Source: Alphaproteobacteria bacterium (GTDB lineage: Bacteria > Pseudomonadota > Alphaproteobacteria > SMXP01). From it: a DNA stretch of 6,420 bases. A program made the translations under genes and the position numbers. Below the pieces are notes generated by a model. It saw nothing but the letters and a program-made list of their open reading frames with translations. It made no database searches and was not told the origin of the DNA. Position 1 is the first letter of the stretch. Each line of letters starts with the position of its first letter. Location: positions 1-6,420 of the forward strand of contig JANQLI010000179.1 of assembly GCA_028280675.1 (NCBI GenBank). Reading direction: 5' to 3'. This document shows, piece by piece, positions 6,211-6,420 of this stretch.

Positions 6211-6224
6211 AATTAAAAGAGAAA

Positions 6225-6227
<3 letters not shown>
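6211..6227 (-). terminator. T-rich tract directly after tRNA-Asp
   Basis: On the minus strand the tRNA CCA is followed at once by TTTTTTCTCTTTT. A U-rich run after a structured tRNA could end transcription, but there is no separate hairpin, so this is a weak call. The tract is missing from the copy at 4409, which has only TTT before diverging. Confidence 0.3.
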
Positions 6228-6305
<78 letters not shown>

Positions 6306-6327
6306 GTGGGTGCCATCCGACGTTAAA

Positions 6328-6403
6328 TGGTGGGCGGTGAGAGGTTCGAACTCCCGACCCCTTCGGTGTAAACGAAGTGCTCTCCCAGCTGAGCTAACCG
6401 CCC
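6328..6403 (-). tRNA. tRNA-Val (anticodon TAC)
   Basis: Reads leftwards. Acceptor GGGCGGT pairs perfectly with ACCGCCC, followed by A and an encoded CCA (76 nt). D arm TAGCTCAGCTGGGAGAGC; anticodon stem CTTCG/CGAAG around TTTACAC, so the anticodon is TAC; T loop TTCGAAC. It is the promoter-proximal member of a Val-Asp tRNA pair, an arrangement common in Alphaproteobacteria; its promoter lies beyond the right edge of the window. Confidence 0.95.
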
Positions 6404-6420
6404 CATTTCCCTGCACAATT

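Overview
The window looks like chromosomal DNA of an alphaproteobacterium. The reasons are the moderately GC-rich ABC-F gene, the Val(UAC)-Asp(GUC) tRNA pair and the style of the methyltransferase; the genus cannot be named from sequence alone. Ordinary host genes sit at the two ends and about 4 kb of accessory DNA lies between them. Hand counts of single 60-base lines give 33 G+C at 721-780 (ABC-F gene), 24 at 3361-3420 (middle) and 22 at 4861-4920 (glucosyltransferase-like gene), so base composition drops towards the accessory part.

Left part (1-2030): the C-terminal two thirds of an ABC-F translation-factor ATPase of the YheS type, reading right and cut by the window edge. It converges, with a 7-base gap, on a left-reading class I SAM-dependent methyltransferase that carries an N-terminal signal peptide.

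Middle part (2149-4362): three unrecognised left-reading genes (199, 284 and 118 codons), all encoding membrane-anchored proteins. They are separated and bounded by four copies, in the same orientation, of a 74-75 bp imperfectly palindromic repeat. The layout is repeat-gene-repeat-gene-repeat-gene-repeat, with very short gaps. The three copies that lie just upstream of a gene each contain a plausible sigma70-type promoter facing that gene (-35 ending in GACA, exactly 17 nt, TATAAT-like -10). The 15 central spacer bases are not conserved while the boxes are. The fourth copy, with no close downstream gene, lacks the -10. This arrangement resembles a cassette array built on promoter-carrying repeats and is the most interesting feature of the window.

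Right part (4409-6403): tRNA-Val and tRNA-Asp read leftwards. The last 31 nt of tRNA-Asp (with three flanking bases) are duplicated about 1.8 kb away at 4409-4442 with one mismatch. Between the two copies lies one AT-rich gene for a multi-pass membrane protein resembling GtrII-type glucosyltransferases. This is the signature of an element integrated into the tRNA 3' end that has lost, or never carried, its own integrase. A cell-surface glycan-modifying gene in such a site fits serotype-conversion cargo, but that role is inferred.
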